NCBI GenBank assembly: GCA_030604325.1
Contig: JAUVWC010000067.1
Coordinates: 1-7,005 of the forward strand
Direction: 5' to 3'
Length of the DNA: 7,005 bases
Source of the DNA: Candidatus Zixiibacteriota bacterium
Lineage (GTDB): Bacteria > Blakebacterota > Blakebacteria > Blakebacterales > Blakebacteraceae
Part shown: positions 4,824 through 7,005 of the stretch, one piece after another
How positions within the stretch are numbered: the stretch's first letter is position 1
How the letters are laid out: every line of letters begins with the position of its first letter
The notes under the pieces: model-generated
What the model saw: the letters and a program-made list of their open reading frames with translations, nothing else
Told to the model about the DNA's origin: nothing
Databases searched by the model: none
Program-made: the position numbers and the translations under genes

Positions 4824-6697
4824 GCCGCATACAGCCCATACTTTCAATCCAGCATCTGAAGGATCTTCAGGCCTCTCTGAAAGAGAAACGTGATCCGGAT
4901 CTTATCCGGATCACGCTCTGTACAGGGCCTGGATGCGAGGCGACCGGCGCCAACGACGTAGCAGAAGCATTCCGAAAGCAGATCGGGGAGAGGAATCTGG
5001 GGGATCAAGTGGAGTTCAAATGTACCGGCTGCCACGGTTTCTGCGCCATGGCGCCGGTAGTCACGGTGGAACCCCCCGGTTACTGCTACGGCGGTGTTCG
5101 GCCAGGAGATGTCAAGGAAATCCTGGAACGTACAATCTTGAGGGGAGAGCTCATCGAAGAGCTGGTATACAAGGATCCTGAAACAGGTGAAACGGTTCCC
5201 CTGGAAGCCGACATCCCTTTTTACAAACACCAGCATCGTATCATCCTGGCCGAGAACCGTCAGGTGGATCCCACCAGTCTGGAGGACTTTCTGACAATCG
5301 GCGGCTACAATGCCCTCGCTCACACCCTTCAGAGCCAGACGCCGGAAAATATGATCGATATCATCAAACGCTCCGGACTTCAAGGGCGCGGTGGAGCCGG
5401 TTTCCCTGCCGGTGTGAAGTGGGAGAGGGCCCATGAACAACCTGACGAACCCAAATACATCGTCTGCAATGCAGATGAAGGCGACCCAGGCGCGTTCATG
5501 GACCGCTGCCTCCTGGAAGGGAACCCACACCGGGTCATCGAGGGCATGTGTATCGGCGCTTTCGCAATTGGGGCCCGCCAGGGATTTGTCTATGTACGCC
5601 ACGAGTATCCCATTGCAGTCAAGCGCATCACCCAGGCGGTTGAAGACGTCCAGTCTGCCGGTCTGCTGGGCGACGGGATCCTCGGCACTGACTTCGTTTT
5701 CGATCTGAAGGTCGTACAGGGAGCCGGTGCTTTCGTATGCGGTGAGGAGTCCGCACTGATCGCCTCCCTTGAAGGACACAGGGGCGAGCCGAGGCAACGC
5801 CCTCCCTATCCGGTGGAATCCGGCTACAAAGGCAAGCCTACGATCATAAACAACGTTGAGACGTGGGCGAATGTACCGCACATCATTAACAACGGCCCGG
5901 AATGGTTTGCATCTATTGGCTCCGAAGGAAGCAAGGGCACCAAAATCTTCTCTCTGGTCGGCAAGGTCAGAAATACCGGCCTTGTGGAAGTACCGATGGG
6001 CGCCACCATCCGGTCGATCGTTTACGATATCGGTGGGGGTGTACCGAACGGGAAGGAGTTCAGGGCAATCCAGACGGGAGGTCCCGCAGGTGGATGTCTC
6101 CCCGCCGAACTGATCGACCTGACCATCGATTTCGAGGCCCTCCAGCACGCAGGCACGATCATGGGCTCAGGGGGCCTCATCGTCATGGACGAGTCTACCT
6201 GCATGGTGGACGTGGCCCATTATTTCACCCGCTTCCTTGAATTCGAGTCGTGCGGCAAGTGCTATTCCTGCCGCAAGGGAACACAGCGGATGCGTGAGCT
6301 CCTGGATGACATCTGTGAGGGGCGCGGGACCATGGGGCACCTCGACCTGCTCGAGGAACTCGGCCACGCGGTCAACACCGCCAGCATGTGCGGTCTGGGC
6401 CAGAACGCCGCCAACCCGGTTCTCTCCACCCTCCGTTATTTCCGGGAGGAATACGAGGCCCACATCAAGGGGCTTCGCTGCCCCGCCGGTGTGTGCAAGG
6501 CACTGATCCGTTACGAGATCATCGCCGAACTGTGCGACGGCTGCACTGCCTGTGCCAAGGTCTGCCCCGCCGAGGCGATCGAGGGGGAGAAAGACCACCC
6601 GCACACCATCAATGCCGATGCCTGCATCAAGTGCGGTACATGTGTGGATGTCTGTGCCAAGGATGCAGTAATCGTCGTTTCGGGAGGTGGGCAGTGA
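4820..6697 (+). CDS. nuoF: NuoF-type FMN/NAD(P)H-binding subunit with extra FeS domains (HydB/HndC-like)
   Basis: A 625-residue flavoprotein, the NAD(P)H site of the diaphorase. Domains in order: an N-terminal thioredoxin-like [2Fe-2S] domain (about 28-118; C34, C39, C71, C75); the NuoF core, with Gly-rich FMN loop GRGGAGFPAGVKW (189-201), NADEGDPGAFMDR (217-229), GEESALIASLEG (308-319) and NNVETWANV (344-352); the [4Fe-4S] N3-type ligands C478, C481, C484 (SCGKCYSC) with C524 (SMCGLG); and a C-terminal 2x[4Fe-4S] ferredoxin domain, C572/C575/C578/C582 and C602/C605/C608/C612. This layout is longer than complex I NuoF and matches HydB/HndC proteins of multimeric, often electron-bifurcating hydrogenases and NAD-linked formate dehydrogenases. 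The ferredoxin tail offers a route to ferredoxin. It starts by ATGA overlap with nuoE (SD-like GAGGT, 4809-4813) and its stop overlaps the next gene by GTGA, so the three are co-translated. All cluster ligands and flavin motifs look intact. NAD versus NADP preference and actual bifurcation cannot be told here. Confidence 0.96.
   Translation: MSRIQPILSIQHLKDLQASLKEKRDPDLIRITLCTGPGCEATGANDVAEAFRKQIGERNLGDQVEFKCTGCHGFCAMAPVVTVEPPGYCYGGVRPGDVKEILERTILRGELIEELVYKDPETGETVPLEADIPFYKHQHRIILAENRQVDPTSLEDFLTIGGYNALAHTLQSQTPENMIDIIKRSGLQGRGGAGFPAGVKWERAHEQPDEPKYIVCNADEGDPGAFMDRCLLEGNPHRVIEGMCIGAFAIGARQGFVYVRHEYPIAVKRITQAVEDVQSAGLLGDGILGTDFVFDLKVVQGAGAFVCGEESALIASLEGHRGEPRQRPPYPVESGYKGKPTIINNVETWANVPHIINNGPEWFASIGSEGSKGTKIFSLVGKVRNTGLVEVPMGATIRSIVYDIGGGVPNGKEFRAIQTGGPAGGCLPAELIDLTIDFEALQHAGTIMGSGGLIVMDESTCMVDVAHYFTRFLEFESCGKCYSCRKGTQRMRELLDDICEGRGTMGHLDLLEELGHAVNTASMCGLGQNAANPVLSTLRYFREEYEAHIKGLRCPAGVCKALIRYEIIAELCDGCTACAKVCPAEAIEGEKDHPHTINADACIKCGTCVDVCAKDAVIVVSGGGQ
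6683..6688 (+). promoter_or_regulatory. Ribosome binding site deciding the GTG start of the third diaphorase gene
   Basis: GGAGGT, inside the end of nuoF, ends 5 bases before the GTG at 6694. The in-frame ATG at 6706 would be 17 bases away, too far, so the GTG overlapping the nuoF stop is preferred. Confidence 0.65.
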
Positions 6698-7005
6698 GCG
6701 TCGACATGGTTTCCCTGACCATCAACGGTCTGCCCGTAAACGTCCCCGAGGGAACATCTATACTGGAAGCAGCCCGAACCTACGGCATCAACATCCCCAC
6801 CCTATGCCATATGGATGGTTTGAGCAGTTACGGGGCGTGCCGACTGTGCATCGTCGAGATCGGTCCGGCGGAGAATCCGAAAGTGGTTTCCTCCTGCACT
6901 TACCGGTGCGAGGAGGGGATGGAGGTTCGCACCCACACGAAGCGGATCATAGATACCCGCAAGATCATTCTCGAGCTGATGGTCTGCTCCACTCCCGGAT
7001 CGAAG
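6694..7005 (+). CDS. [2Fe-2S] ferredoxin-domain protein, NuoG/HoxU/HydA N-terminus-like, 3' end outside the window
   Basis: 104 residues are visible; the frame is still open at the edge. The plant-type [2Fe-2S] ferredoxin domain has ligands C38, C49, C52 and C68 in the order found in NuoG, HoxU and HydA: TLCHM (36-40), GACRLCIVE (47-55), SSCTY (66-70). The conserved segment EGMEVRTHT (74-82) and the helix TRKIILELM (88-96) follow. In complex I NuoG and [FeFe]-hydrogenase HydA this helix is normally followed by H-x3-C-x2-C, which starts the next [4Fe-4S] cluster. Here the visible residues are VCSTPGSK (97-104), without that His. C98 is the only nearby Cys. It may therefore belong to a HoxU-like or related short FeS subunit rather than HydA or NuoG, but the window ends too early to tell. 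It overlaps the nuoF stop by four bases. Domain assignment is firm; full-length identity is open. Confidence 0.85.
   Translation, partial: MSVDMVSLTINGLPVNVPEGTSILEAARTYGINIPTLCHMDGLSSYGACRLCIVEIGPAENPKVVSSCTYRCEEGMEVRTHTKRIIDTRKIILELMVCSTPGSK

Noticed and set aside
4844..6148. Long minus-strand open frame (over 430 codons) antisense to nuoF
   Set aside because: It lies wholly opposite a gene with intact flavin and FeS motifs, its translation shows no domain pattern, and it is explained by the biased codon use of the real gene.
1..7005. CRISPR arrays, tRNA or rRNA genes, transposases
   Set aside because: I saw no regularly spaced repeats, no tRNA-like cloverleaf and no transposase or integrase motifs on reading both strands.

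Overview
The window comes from a bacterium with GC-rich DNA. It shows two divergent gene blocks around a 254-base AT-richer intergenic region (4036-4289). The left block (1-4035) reads entirely on the minus strand; the right block (4290-7005) reads on the plus strand. The lipobox protein, c-di-GMP-type signalling protein, B12 enzyme and iron-sulfur diaphorase together suggest a diderm bacterium with at least partly anaerobic or hydrogen/formate-linked metabolism. I cannot name a phylum from the sequence alone.

Left block, in transcription order: (i) a polytopic membrane protein of the LPG_synthase_TM/YbhN/AglD flippase-like family, with an unusual two-helix N-terminal extension (4035-2818); (ii) a soluble GAF + HD-GYP protein with all main catalytic motifs of a cyclic-di-GMP phosphodiesterase (2750-1389), with a candidate promoter just upstream; (iii) a PduO-type ATP:cob(I)alamin adenosyltransferase (1216-665), making adenosylcobalamin; (iv) a lipoprotein with a TPR-like segment that runs off the left edge (556-1). 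These four share a strand, but gaps of 67, 172 and 108 bases separate them, so they need not form one operon.

Right block: a tightly coupled operon of nuoE-like (hydC/hndA), nuoF-like (hydB/hndC type, with an N-terminal thioredoxin-like [2Fe-2S] domain and a C-terminal 2x[4Fe-4S] ferredoxin domain), and a [2Fe-2S] NuoG/HoxU/HydA-N-like protein cut by the right edge. Consecutive genes overlap by four bases (ATGA, then GTGA). Together they make an NAD(P)H-oxidising/reducing FMN-FeS diaphorase that normally feeds an [FeFe]- or [NiFe]-hydrogenase, formate dehydrogenase or heterodisulfide-reductase-like partner. That partner should lie to the right of the window.

The most striking unexplained structure is a large imperfect palindrome (about 1230-1387) between the HD-GYP gene and the adenosyltransferase gene. 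It has near-perfect terminal inverted repeats and is flanked by a 6-base direct repeat (CTTAGT), as expected of a small non-autonomous mobile element (MITE-like). It sits directly against the ribosome binding site of the adenosyltransferase gene. Nothing in the window by itself amounts to a wholly new system.
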